From: Tragulus kanchil
Lineage: Eukaryota > Chordata > Mammalia > Artiodactyla > Tragulidae
NCBI GenBank assembly: GCA_022376925.1
Contig: JAIOJX010000031.1
Coordinates: forward strand, 135,178,854 to 135,242,853
DNA: 64,000 nucleotides
Reading direction: 5' to 3'
The notes under the pieces are model-generated. The model did no database searches, was not told the origin of the DNA, and worked only from the letters and a program-made list of their open reading frames with translations. Each line of letters begins with the position of its first letter. Position 1 is the first letter of the stretch. Position numbers and translations under genes: made by a program. This document shows, piece after piece, positions 1 to 9,692 of this stretch.

Positions 1-110
1 AAAGAACAAAGATGGATGAGAATAGATAAATGAAAGACCAACAGAAGTGGCCTGCCTGCCCCTCTCCCTCCCAACCTGCTCCCCCCAAAATAAATAAATA
101 AATCTTACTT
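1..110 (+). mobile_element. Tail of a tRNA-derived CHR-type SINE
   Basis: aaagaacaaagatggatgag to the aataaataaataa tail; same subfamily as 35719-36040. The head lies outside the window. Confidence 0.7.
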
Positions 111-129
111 TCAAAAAAAAGAAAATAAG

Positions 130-620
130 GCAATAGTGAGGTGTCCCATCCTTGATCCTTTTTTTGTACTTTCATAGTTATTCACTTTAAGGCAAAGGAT
201 CACCAGTAAAATCGCAGGATCCAGGAGCTGTGTAAATTGGGAGAGGTCAAGGGAATTTGATAGGTTTATGCCACCCAGGGGTTCAGCCTCTGTCTAGTCA
301 GGGACCACCCGGGGACAAGTGAGGGCTTCTCTGAAGGCGTTGGCCCAGGCTCTCTGTGCTGGAGTATCAGCCGGCTCCAGACCTTCTGCTCTTTCATGGC
401 TTTTTTTTTTATTTTCCTCAGATCTTTCTCCCCAAGACTACCATGGCTTGAAAAGAACAGGAAACGAGCAATTTCCAGGTAATTTTTAAAAAATCCAAAT
501 CATTATCTCCAACAAGTGAACATGTCATCTCTACTTCCACTGCTCAGAATTAACCCCTGTAATTAACCTCTGCTAACCTCTTTGGCAGTTTTACCTTCTC
601 TCCTCCATCCTTCCCTCCTT
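130..620. other. No gene seen
   Basis: Non-repetitive, AT-moderate sequence with no usable frame or recognisable motif. Confidence 0.6.
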
Positions 621-621
621 T

Positions 622-881
622 CTTTTTTTTTTTTTCAAACACATATACATATTTTCATCCATCTTTATTCTTTGGCCTGTGTGGACCTCCCGTTGCAGTG
701 GCCTCTCTCCTTGCATAGCACTGGCTCTGGGCGCATATGCTCCAGAGCACCTGCTCATAATTGGACACACCAGTCCAGTCGCTCTGCAGCACTTGGGATC
801 TTCCTGGGCCAGGGACCGAACCGGTGCCTCTTGCACTGCAAGGCGGATTCTATACTGACTGGACCACAAGGGAAGCCTTCC
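622..881 (-). mobile_element. CHR-type SINE, reversed
   Basis: Poly-T, then ctttattctttggcctgtgt and, at the far end, ggaccacaagggaagcc: a full reversed tRNA-derived SINE. Confidence 0.8.
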
Positions 882-1109
882 CTCCTTTCTTGATAAGCTC
901 CAAAGCTATTTGGGGCCAGCAGTCTGTGTTTTCACATCTGAATTCTCTCAGGCTCACCAAGTTACCTTAATTGCTCTTGACTGTGGCATCCTTGTTAACT
1001 GATAGGCAGACGGTATCTTATTTCTCACATGTAAAAGAGGGGTGCCCTTTCCCCATAGTAAAGAAAGCTGCTAAACTGGGGTGTGGTAAAATCCAACTTC
1101 CACGCCCTA

Positions 1110-1275
1110 TGTGGATGTTTAGTCTCCAAGTCACATCCGACTCTTTGTGATCCCATGGACTGCAGCACCCCAGGCTCCTCTGTGCTTCATCGTCTCCTGC
1201 ATTTTGCACAAACTCACATTCATGGAGTTGGTGATGCCATCTCATCCTCTGTCACCCCCTTCTCCTCCTAGAGTT
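1110..1275 (-). mobile_element. BovB/Bov-A-type fragment
   Basis: gactctttgtgatcccatgg followed by catggagttggtgatgccat, the complement of the BovB 3' region. Confidence 0.65.
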
Positions 1276-1765
1276 AGGATGCTAGTGCTTTATTCTAAAT
1301 AAAGGAATAGATTTGAGTCAGTTCTAATGAGGTAGATGAACTTAGAGCTGGTTATACAGAATGAAGTCAGAAAGAGAAAAACAAAGGCTATATATTAATG
1401 TGTATATATGAATCTAGAAAGATGTGCACATGGACCTATTTGTAGGGCAGGAATAGAGACATGGACGTAGAGAACAGACTTGTGGACACAGCTGGGGAAG
1501 GAGAGGCTGGGACGAGTTGAGAGAGAAACGTTGAAACACGCACACTCCCATGTGTAAAAGAGACAAGTCGGAAGTTACTGTATAGCACAGGGAGCTCAAC
1601 CTGGTGCTCTGGGACAGCCTAGAGGGGTGGGGTGGGGAGGGAGGCGTGAGGGAAGCTCAAGAGGAAGGGGATGTGTGTATATTTGTGGCTGATTCAAGTT
1701 GCTGGAGGTCGGAAAGCAACACAACATTGTAAAGCAATAATCCTCCAATTAAAAAAGATAAGAAT
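1275..1765 (+). mobile_element. L1 3' end
   Basis: ctgtatagcacagggagctc, gggatgtgtgtatatttgtg and acacaacattgtaaagcaat are the ruminant L1 3' UTR and tail. Confidence 0.75.
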
Positions 1766-1767
1766 GG

Positions 1768-2090
1768 GGGGCTTCCCTGGTAGGTCAGTGGTGAAGAGTT
1801 CACCTACCAATGCCAATGCAAGAGGCACGGGTTCGATCCCTGAGCTAGGAAGATCCCAGATGCAGAGCAACTAAACCCATGAGCCACAGCTATGGAGCCT
1901 ATGCTCTAGAGCCTCGGAGCCGCAACTATGGAGCCCACGTGCCCCAGAGCCCGAGTTCCACAATAAGAGAACTCATCACAAGAGGCCTGCTCACCTCCAC
2001 TGGAGAGTAGCCCCCATTTCCTGTAACTAGAGAAGAGCCTGTGGCAGCAGAGAAAACCCAGAATAGTCAAAAATAAATAGATACTACACC
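1768..2090 (+). mobile_element. CHR-type SINE
   Basis: cttccctggtaggtcagtgg with box-B-like gggttcgatccctg, body repeats (gagccacagctatggagcc) and an A-rich tail. Its 3' half is repeated at 2990-3165. Confidence 0.8.
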
Positions 2091-2137
2091 CAATTTTTTT
2101 TAAAAAAGATACGAATGGTTAAAAAAAAAAAGGTCAC

Positions 2138-2265
2138 AGGGACTTCCCTGGTGGTCCAGTGGTTAAGACTCCAAGCTTCCACTGCAGGGGGCACAGGTTT
2201 GATCTCTCATTGGTGAACTAAGGTCCCACGTGCCTTATGGCACTGCCAAAAATTTTTTAAAAAAT
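2138..2265 (+). mobile_element. Short tRNA-derived SINE
   Basis: gggacttccctggtggtcca to ggcactgccaaaaatttttt. Copy at 3213-3340. Confidence 0.8.
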
Positions 2266-2565
2266 CGAGAGAAGCTTAACCTGTAATAAACAGTAATTAT
2301 CATTTTTCTTTTTTAAAAAGGCTGATTTCAAGGCACTAGCCTGCCAACTTCTCGGTCAGCTGCTTTCCAAATAAAGTCATTTTCCTTGCCTCAAACACCT
2401 GTCTCTCAGATTCATTGGCCTGTCCCGGGGCAAGCAGAGCGAATTACCATAGAACTCAGAGAATAACACACATAATTCACTCTTGGCTCAGTGTAAATGA
2501 ATTCCTGCTTCCCAGGCCTCCAAACCCGGGGCCTCTTTCTCCAGGTCAGGAGCTTGTTGTTACAG

Positions 2566-2688
2566 GAGAAGTGAGCTTTGAGGATGTCGCCGTGGACTTC
2601 ACGCAGGAGGAGTGGCAGCAGCTGGGTCTGGAGCAGAGGGACCTCTACGGGGATGTGACCTTGAACGACGGGAACCTGGTCTCAGCCG
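2566..2688 (+). pseudogene. ZIM3: ZIM3 KRAB A-box exon, copy 1
   Basis: 123 bp between an acceptor (ttgttgttacag) and a donor (ccg|gtgagc), reading [14 protein letters not shown] then [21 protein letters not shown]. The block is open throughout. The DV pair and EEW are kept, but the canonical R before DV is G, MLE is TLN, and the A box is one residue shorter than usual near its C-terminal end. Known family role: the A box binds TRIM28/KAP1 and depends on DV and MLE, so this box is probably weakened. The copy at 3641-3763 is identical. Confidence 0.85.
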
Positions 2689-3640
2689 GTGAGCGCGGCT
2701 CCGGGGGCAGCATCACTCCAGACCGGACGCCTGACCCTCGTGGCCCTCACCCTGCGTGGTTCGCCAGCTTGGGCTGTTAGATGCTATTTGCTTTGGGTAT
2801 GTTCATGGCAGGACAGGGATGAGGACCTGCGAGGTGCTTGTGGGCTAAATTACGGGACCCTCCATCTCAGGCTGTGTAGATACCGTGAGGATGAAGACCT
2901 CTTTCAGTTTTGTGGGTGGGGCCTCTCCTCCACTCCAGTCCTGGCTCTGATTTTGGGAAAACTCCTCCACAAATCATTTTAAATTCGTAGCCTCGGCCAA
3001 CTATGGAGCCCACGTGCCCCAGAGCCCGAGTTCCACAATAAGAGAACTCATCACAAGAGGCCTGCTCACCTCCACTGGAGAGTAGCCCCCATTTCCTGTA
3101 ACTAGAGAAGAGCCTGTGGCAGCAGAGAAAACCCAGAATAGTCAAAAATAAATAGATACTACACCCAATTTTTTTTAAAAAAGATACGAATGGTTAAAAA
3201 AAAAAAGGTCACAGGGACTTCCCTGGTGGTCCAGTGGTTAAGACTCCAAGCTTCCACTGCAGGGGGCACAGGTTTGATCTCTCATTGGTGAACTAAGGTC
3301 CCACGTGCCTTATGGCACTGCCAAAAATTTTTTAAAAAATCGAGAGAAGCTTAACCTGTAATAAACAGTAATTATCATTTTTCTTTTTTAAAAAGGCTGA
3401 TTTCAAGGCACTAGCCTGCCAACTTCTCGGTCAGCTGCTTTCCAAATAAAGTCATTTTCCTTGCCTCAAACACCTGTCTCTCAGATTCATTGGCCTGTCC
3501 CGGGGCAAGCAGAGCGAATTACCATAGAACTCAGAGAATAACACACATAATTCACTCTTGGCTCAGTGTAAATGAATTCCTGCTTCCCAGGCCTCCAAAC
3601 CCGGGGCCTCTTTCTCCAGGTCAGGAGCTTGTTGTTACAG

Positions 3641-3763
3641 GAGAAGTGAGCTTTGAGGATGTCGCCGTGGACTTCACGCAGGAGGAGTGGCAGCAGCTGG
3701 GTCTGGAGCAGAGGGACCTCTACGGGGATGTGACCTTGAACGACGGGAACCTGGTCTCAGCCG
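3641..3763 (+). pseudogene. ZIM3: ZIM3 KRAB A-box exon, copy 2
   Basis: Exact repeat of the exon at 2566-2688, displaced by 1075 bp as part of a duplicated block (1912-2985 and 2988-4066). Identity extends through flanking intron and SINEs, so this is very likely one exon represented twice by the assembly and not a second KRAB exon. Confidence 0.85.
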
Positions 3764-4136
3764 GTGAGCGCGGCTCCGGGGGCAGCATCACTCCAGACCG
3801 GACGCCTGACCCTCGTGGCCCTCACCCTGCGTGGTTCGCCAGCTTGGGCTGTTAGATGCTATTTGCTTTGGGTATGTTCATGGCAGGACAGGGATGAGGA
3901 CCTGCGAGGTGCTTGTGGGCTAAATTACGGGACCCTCCATCTCAGGCTGTGTAGATACCGTGAGGATGAAGACCTCTTTCAGTTTTGTGGGTGGGGGCCT
4001 CTCCCTCCACTCCAGTCCTGGCTCTGATTTTGGGGAAAACTCCCTCCTCCACACCCCCCCAAATCATTTTAAATTGTATTCAGATTGACAGCCCTCAGGC
4101 ACTCCTAGCTTCATCCTCTCCATTGTCTCCTCAAGC

Positions 4137-4357
4137 AAAGGCTGACACAACACCCCACACTCAGGTCAACACACACTTACACACAAACATTCCAACGCAT
4201 CGGAAAAACCTCAGACACACAGGACTCACACAAACACAGACATTTACCATAAACATTCCAATACAGACACCCTCAGACACATGGCACTCACACACACTCC
4301 CAGAAACACACACAAGCACACACAGCATTCTCACAAACACAGAGACATTCACCAACA
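4137..4357. repeat. Degenerate CA-rich tract in the ZIM3 intron
   Basis: Decayed (CA)n with ttacacacaaac and cacacacactcc blocks. Copy at 5224-5444. Open frames across it are artefacts of the simple repeat. Confidence 0.8.
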
Positions 4358-4383
4358 TCAAGCTCTGCAGTTTTTGTGAACAG

Positions 4384-4482
4384 GAGAGGAAGCCGTCAAA
4401 CCTGAAGTGACCCTGCGGCTGGAAAACGGGGAGGAGCCGTGGAGGGTGGAAACACAGGTGCTGAGAAGCTGCCGTCCAGGAG
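4384..4482 (+). pseudogene. ZIM3: ZIM3 KRAB B-box exon, copy 1
   Basis: 99 bp from acceptor tttttgtgaacag to donor ggag|gtacag, reading EEAVKPEVTLRLENGEEPW then RVETQVLRSCRPG. The KPEV and LE.GEEPW pattern is the KRAB B signature, and 99 bp is about the usual size of this exon. Phase 1 at both ends matches the neighbouring exons. The preceding intron holds a degenerate CA-rich tract. An identical copy lies at 5471-5569. Confidence 0.85.
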
Positions 4483-4534
4483 GTACAGAGCCAGGACAGG
4501 GAGGGGTGGGGTCACGTGGATAGAAGCCATCTTG

Positions 4535-4652
4535 GTTTTTTTTTTTTCTTTTTTGGCCACTCCATGTAGCTTGTGGGATCTTAGTTGCCTGACCAGGGAT
4601 GGAACATGTGTGCCCGCGTGGATTCCTAACCACAAAATGGCCAGGGAATTTC
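4535..4652 (-). mobile_element. Short tRNA-derived SINE, reversed
   Basis: Poly-T, ttttggccactccatgtagc to ggccagggaatt. Copy at 5622-5740. Confidence 0.75.
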
Positions 4653-5470
4653 CCCCACCTCTCTTCCCCTATCCACCTCTCCTTTCTTAAGAAAATTACT
4701 AAGTTGTTTAACCTGAGTGGACCAAAGTCACATAGAAGCTACTGAATTTCTTTTTTAACTATGGAAGAAATCTCCAAGTATTTTTCTCCACACAGTCATG
4801 TTCCTTAATTTTAATATGAATTTTCCTTTACAAGTAGACTCTGCCTCTCTTCAGGCTCTTCTCTGCTGCCTGTGCGTTCAGTTCTGAAACCTGTAACACA
4901 AGGGCGCTCTTATGCCATCATTGTACAGAGGTTAACACCAGGTACACATCTATAAACATCACCCAGAGTTCGAAAATTGTCCCAATAATGTGTTGGCATG
5001 CATGTTAAGTTGCCTCAGTTGTGTCTGACTCTTTGTGACCCCATGGACTGTAGCCTACCAGGTGGCTCAGTGGGTAAAGCAATGCAGGAGATGCAGGTTT
5101 GCTCCCTGGGTGGGGACGATCCCTGGAGGAAGGCATAGCACCCCCCCAAATCATTTTAAATTGTATTCAGATTGACAGCCCTCAGGCACTCCTAGCTTCA
5201 TCCTCTCCATTGTCTCCTCAAGCAAAGGCTGACACAACACCCCACACTCAGGTCAACACACACTTACACACAAACATTCCAACGCATCGGAAAAACCTCA
5301 GACACACAGGACTCACACAAACACAGACATTTACCATAAACATTCCAATACAGACACCCTCAGACACATGGCACTCACACACACTCCCAGAAACACACAC
5401 AAGCACACACAGCATTCTCACAAACACAGAGACATTCACCAACATCAAGCTCTGCAGTTTTTGTGAACAG

Positions 5471-5569
5471 GAGAGGAAGCCGTCAAACCTGAAGTGACCC
5501 TGCGGCTGGAAAACGGGGAGGAGCCGTGGAGGGTGGAAACACAGGTGCTGAGAAGCTGCCGTCCAGGAG
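5471..5569 (+). pseudogene. ZIM3: ZIM3 KRAB B-box exon, copy 2
   Basis: Repeat of 4384-4482, displaced by 1087 bp within the duplicated block 4054-5140 and 5141-6228. Acceptor and donor are unchanged. The flanking CA tract and the reversed SINE are duplicated with it, so this should be counted once. Confidence 0.85.
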
Positions 5570-6090
5570 GTACAGAGCCAGGACAGGGAGGGGTGGGGTC
5601 ACGTGGATAGAAGCCATCTTGGTTTTTTTTTTTTTCTTTTTTGGCCACTCCATGTAGCTTGTGGGATCTTAGTTGCCTGACCAGGGATGGAACATGTGTG
5701 CCCGCGTGGATTCCTAACCACAAAATGGCCAGGGAATTTCCCCCACCTCTCTTCCCCTATCCACCTCTCCTTTCTTAAGAAAATTACTAAGTTGTTTAAC
5801 CTGAGTGGACCAAAGTCACATAGAAGCTACTGAATTTCTTTTTTAACTATGGAAGAAATCTCCAAGTATTTTTCTCCACACAGTCATGTTCCTTAATTTT
5901 AATATGAATTTTCCTTTACAAGTAGACTCTGCCTCTCTTCAGGCTCTTCTCTGCTGCCTGTGCGTTCAGTTCTGAAACCTGTAACACAAGGGCGCTCTTA
6001 TGCCATCATTGTACAGAGGTTAACACCAGGTACACATCTATAAACATCACCCAGAGTTCGAAAATTGTCCCAATAATGTGTTGGCATGCA

Positions 6091-6325
6091 TGTTAAGTTG
6101 CCTCAGTTGTGTCTGACTCTTTGTGACCCCATGGACTGTAGCCTACCAGGTGGCTCAGTGGGTAAAGCAATGCAGGAGATGCAGGTTTGCTCCCTGGGTG
6201 GGGACGATCCCCTGGAGGAAGGCATAGCAACCCACTCCAGTATTCCTGCCTGGAGAATTCTTTGGACAGAGGATCCTGATGGGCTACAGTCCATAGTGTC
6301 GCAAAGAGCCAGACACAACTGAGCA
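6091..6325. mobile_element. Bov-A/Bov-tA composite
   Basis: gtcagttgtgtctgactctt-type reversed Bov-A head (from 6094), then a forward Bov-tA (ggtggctcagtgggtaaagc) to cacaactgagcaactgag. A truncated copy is at 5004-5140. Confidence 0.75.
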
Positions 6326-6394
6326 ACTGAGCACACATGCACACTATGTATGTATACATATTATATATATATATATATATATGTATGTATATAC

Positions 6395-6540
6395 TTTTGT
6401 ATATATATTCACATGTATTTTGAATATGTTTAGAATATATTTCAGACATATTCAGAATACGAAAAGGAATGATTGTCCTGTACACCTGAAACTAACACAA
6501 CATTGGAAATCAAATATACTTCAATTTAAAAAATTAATTA
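6395..6540 (+). mobile_element. L1 3' tail preceded by TA microsatellite
   Basis: cacctgaaactaacacaac to ttcaatttaaaaaatt is the L1 3' terminus. The preceding 6358-6386 is (TA)n with ATGT variants. Confidence 0.7.
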
Positions 6541-6572
6541 ATAAAAGCAAACAACAAAAAGAACAAGATACA

Positions 6573-6745
6573 GGACTTCCCTGGTGGTCCAGTGATTAAG
6601 ACTTCCACTTCCAATGCAGGGTGCGCGGATTTGATCGCTGGTCAGGGAACTAAGATCCCACATGCTGTGGAGCAACTAAGTCCACACGCCACAAACAGAG
6701 AAGCACATGCTGCAACGAAGATCAAATACAACCAAAAAAAAGAGA
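6573..6745 (+). mobile_element. Short tRNA-derived SINE
   Basis: ggacttccctggtggtccag to an A-rich tail. Confidence 0.8.
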
Positions 6746-6784
6746 AAAGGAATAAAGAACAAGATACAATTATATGCATATAGC

Positions 6785-7175
6785 AATTCATGAGTATAGG
6801 ATTATCTAAATTTATTTATGAACAAACTAAGCAAAATGCACACACTGCAGGAAACTTTGGCTATAAATCTGTCGTGGACCTTAAGCTCGATTTAGCGGCA
6901 ACGGTCGTTACACAGCACTTTACCCTCGGTAACCAGTCAGCAGGCTTTTGGCTGTGGTCAGTGGCTGTAGTAAGCCCTGTGCTTGATCAGTCTTGATCAG
7001 TGTCACCTGAGGCTGTATCTGATCCCTCATCATTCCTCAAGAATGGTTAGATTAAGTCCAGTTGCCCACAGACTTGACCCTGAAACCAGAAAGATGTCTT
7101 GAGCGACGATTTACAACATTTCATTCCAATCATGTGAGTGGAAAGGTTCACACGGGAACATTGCTTTGCTTTCTT
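6785..7175. other. Non-repetitive ZIM3 intron
   Basis: Unique sequence between two SINEs; a direct repeat cttgatcagt at 6981-7001. No exon signal recognised. Confidence 0.5.
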
Positions 7176-7179
7176 TCTT

Positions 7180-7466
7180 TTTTAAAATAACTTTATTTTT
7201 GGCTGTACTGGGCCTTAGTAGCTGTGCAGGCTTCTCTCTAGTTGGGCTGAGCAGAGGCTACTCTCTGGTTCCTGTGCTCAGGCTTCTTGTTCCGGTGGCT
7301 TCTCCTGTCGCAGAGCACAGGATCTAGCACGCGGGCGTCTGTCACTGTGGTGCACCCACAAGCTTAGCTGTCCTGCTGCAGGTGCGATCTTCCCGGACCA
7401 GGACTCAGACCCGAGTCTCCTGGACTGATGGGCAGATTCTTATCCACTGTCAACCAGGGAAGTCCG
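7180..7466 (-). mobile_element. CHR-type SINE, reversed, next to the ZIM3 last-exon acceptor
   Basis: taactttatttttggctgta to ccactgtcaaccagggaagtcc. Ends 10 bp before the pyrimidine tract of the exon at 7488. Confidence 0.8.
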
Positions 7467-7487
7467 TTTCTTTGTGTTCTGTTTTAG

Positions 7488-7819
7488 AAAAAGATGGGGC
7501 ATGGAAGAGCAGAGTTGGAGACTCCAGGACGTGGAGCAGAGTCTCAGGACAGAAGTTGCACTGGAAACCAGGAAACATTGAGCAAAAAGGCTTTGAACGT
7601 GATAAACCTAAAGAAATGTTCCTCCTGAAAACAGACAGAGTTCCTTCAGGGGTTAGACTTCTCGAACATGACCCATTTGGAAAACATTTGTAATGTAGTT
7701 TAGATATGAGAAGCCATGTACAAAGTAATACTTATAATATATGCAGAAGAGGAATTGGTGGCGATCTGTCCAAACTCATAGAAAACCAATTTTTATATAA
7801 TGCTCATCAAAGTCACTGA
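7488..7819 (+). pseudogene. ZIM3: ZIM3 terminal exon: spacer only, with in-frame stop, no fingers
   Basis: Acceptor tgttctgttttag at 7475-7487 lies right after a reversed SINE. In the phase set by the KRAB B exon the exon reads EKDGAWKSRVG and continues to HDPFGKHL, a TAA at 7691-7693, then [19 protein letters not shown] and [16 protein letters not shown] before TGA. This is the KRAB-to-finger spacer typical of these genes, and it parallels human ZIM3 up to the point where the first finger should start. No CxxC...HxxxH pattern follows in any frame before a Bov-tA fragment at 7845. The finger array is therefore deleted or lost beyond recognition. Confidence 0.75.
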
Positions 7820-7844
7820 GTTCAAAATCACACCTTCAGAGTCC

Positions 7845-7975
7845 CCTTAGGTCACAAGAATACTGGAGTGAGTTGCCATACCTTTCTCCTAGAGATCTTC
7901 CAGACCCAGGGATCAAACCTGGATCTCCCACATTGCAGGCAGTTTCTTTAGCACCTGAGCCACTGGAGAAGCTCT
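7845..7975 (-). mobile_element. Bov-tA fragment, reversed
   Basis: gaatactggagtgagttgcc to ctgagccactggagaagc. It occupies the place where ZIM3 fingers would be expected. Confidence 0.75.
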
Positions 7976-8047
7976 GTGGTATTCCATTAAATAATTTTTA
8001 TTTATTTATTTTTAATTAGTTTTAATATGCCTTTTTACACTTTTTTT

Positions 8048-8600
8048 TTGGCCACTTCTATTGATCTTTCATTTATTTATCTTTGTTCTTTGGCCTGTGT
8101 GGGCCTCCCATCGCAGTGGCCTCTCTCACTGTAGAGCACCAGCTCTGGGCGCATGCTCTCCAGAGCTCTGCCTTGGTAGTTGGACACATTGGTCCAGCCG
8201 CTCTGCAGCATGTGGGATCTTCCCAGGCCAGGGATCGAACCGGCGCCCCTTGCACTGCAAGGCAGTGTCCTCACCCACTGGACCAGCAGGGAAGCCCTAT
8301 GCTTTATTTATTTTTTTTAACATTTTTTTTGATGTGGATGATTTTAAAAGTCTTTATTGAACTTGTTACAATATTGTCTCTGTCTTAACATTTTGTTTGT
8401 TAGGGCTCTTAGCTCCCCGACTGGGGATCACACACCCACACCCTGCATTGGAAGATCAAGTCTTTCAAAATTTAATTTTCAATTTTACTTATATTGGCCA
8501 CCCTGTGTGGCATGTGGGATCTTAGCTCTCTAATCAGGGGTCGAATCATGCTTCCTGCTTTGGGAATGATGGTTAATCACTGAACCTCCAGGGAAGTCCC
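8048..8600 (-). mobile_element. Two reversed tRNA-derived SINEs
   Basis: First at 8048-8299 (ctttgttctttggcctgtgt to ccagcagggaagccc), second at 8484-8600 (attggccaccctgtgtggca to tccagggaagtccc). Confidence 0.8.
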
Positions 8601-8604
8601 ATCT

Positions 8605-9288
8605 ATGTTTGTTTGTTTGTGTTTTTTAAACACTATCACTAATTGGGGACAATAAACATAAAATGAAACAACATACTGTTGCTTCACTAAAATTCCCTGA
8701 TAGATTATATATTTTTTTGTTTGGGAACATGTTCTGTTAAGTCAATACATTTGGCAACCGGGGAGAAATATACTAAAAATGACTGATAAGTCTTCAAAGT
8801 TGGGAAAGAAAGAAGGATAAAAATAGATATTTCACACTGAACAACACATGTACCATTGCTTGGCTTCCACATTGTTTTGTGACTGATTGTTAGTAAAGTT
8901 TGCTATTTTACAATACAATCAACTGTATTTTTACATCCTTCCAGGAATCGCAGGGAAATAACTAATGGGAAATTGAGTATATTAAAAAATTATATAAGCC
9001 TAATTTTTAAAATTCAAAAGCATCTTACAATGTTGCTAATATTATTAATGTGAATAAGAGTAAAAATATTCATAAATGTATAACATAGCCTAGTGCCCAC
9101 GTCTTAAACAGCCTTACAGTACTGAGGCTCAGTAGGTCATGGGGTGTGAACATTGAGAGTACTTTGCGGGTGCAAAGAGATAAAGTCCTGGTGAGGAAAA
9201 AGATAAGTAATCCTGGTGGGAAATTGCATGGGGTTCTTTTATTTTAACAAGTTTACAAAAGAAAGGCATGCATGCATTGAAGGAACAT
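8605..9288. other. AT-rich unique sequence between ZIM3 remnant and USP29
   Basis: No gene signal; the inferred 3' UTR of USP29 probably ends at its right edge. Confidence 0.55.
9238..9243 (-). terminator. Candidate USP29 polyadenylation signal
   Basis: AATAAA on the minus strand (tttatt on plus) about 450 bp past the USP29 stop, the first such hexamer I see in the non-duplicated side. Placement is plausible; no transcript evidence. Confidence 0.3.
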
Positions 9289-9371
9289 GAAAACACACAA
9301 TTAAAATCCTTTACATAAAATAAGCAAGTCTTATGTACAGCAGTAAAATGTATCAAGACACTCTTCACAAA

Positions 9372-9530
9372 GAGCAGTGGTTCTTATGGTTTCTGGAGCA
9401 GTAGAGCTCCATCAGTTACTGAGTCTCATCCCCAGAGTTTCTGATTCAGTGGGTCTGAAACGGGATCCAAGATGCTTCATTTCTAACCAGCCTCTGGCAA
9501 CTGCTGATATTTTGAAAACCATCCCATGAA
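9372..9530 (-). mobile_element. MER5A-like hAT fragment
   Basis: agagtttctgattcagtggg and the flanking cagtggttct match the widespread MER5A non-autonomous DNA transposon. Lies in the inferred USP29 3' UTR. Copy at 10456-10615. Confidence 0.65.
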
Positions 9531-9609
9531 CATGGAAAGCAACTTTTCAAGCTTATAGGCCAGGATGACCCATCTCAGTTTAAGCTTTGAGGTCTGCTGC
9601 AGAGTTAGC

Positions 9610-9678
9610 ATGGTGATTTCCCCGTGTCTCCTGAACTGGCAGGTAGATTCTTACCCACTGAGCCACCAGGGAAGTCCA
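9610..9678 (-). mobile_element. SINE head fragment, reversed, at the USP29 3' end
   Basis: gtctcctgaactggcaggta to gagccaccagggaagtcc, ending 15 bp from the USP29 stop. Copy at 10694-10763. Confidence 0.7.
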
Positions 9679-9692
9679 GATTCATCTTTTTC

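Larger units (their letters stand above)
1912..4066. repeat. Head-to-tail duplication 1 (offset 1075)
   Basis: Copies about 1912-2985 and 2988-4066, including half of a CHR SINE, a second SINE and the KRAB A exon. The first copy loses bases in homopolymers near its end (gtggggcctctcc against gtgggggcctctccc) and lacks part of the acaccccccc run. Confidence 0.95.
4054..6228. repeat. Head-to-tail duplication 2 (offset 1087)
   Basis: Copies 4054-5140 and 5141-6228: CA tract, KRAB B exon, reversed SINE and the start of a Bov-tA. The first copy stops inside the Bov-tA and has one C fewer in gatcccctgg. Confidence 0.95.
2566..7819 (+). pseudogene. ZIM3: ZIM3 (zinc finger imprinted 3) remnant, KRAB exons plus finger-less last exon
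   Basis: Three exon-like blocks in the right order on the plus strand: KRAB A (2566-2688), KRAB B (4384-4482) and the start of the terminal exon (7488-7819). Splice borders are canonical and phases agree: A ends in phase 1 into B, and B ends in phase 1 into the last exon. The virtual product reads VSAGEEAVKPEV across the first junction and VLRSCRPGEKDG across the second. These resemble human ZIM3 (VSVGQGETTKPDV and VLGSGRAEKNG) better than a generic KRAB protein. Further on, [12 protein letters not shown] parallels ZIM3 SKFVGQQLKCNA just before its first finger. An in-frame TAA at 7691-7693 and a TGA at 7817-7819 follow, and no C2H2 finger is present before a SINE at 7845. Family knowledge: intact ZIM3 is a nuclear KRAB repressor recruiting TRIM28. 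Convergence with USP29 supports orthology. Exons 1 and 2 appear twice because of the duplications described elsewhere. Confidence 0.82.

Noticed and set aside
3490..3855. A second KRAB gene or an extra KRAB exon
   Set aside because: Identity with 2415-2780 includes introns and SINEs at a fixed offset; it is the same exon repeated by the block duplication.
4137..4361. Frames with serine/threonine/histidine-rich or cysteine/valine-rich products
   Set aside because: Translations of a decayed CA repeat.
4900..4935. CTCF site at acacaagggcgctc
   Set aside because: Resembles the core but is two bases short of the consensus.
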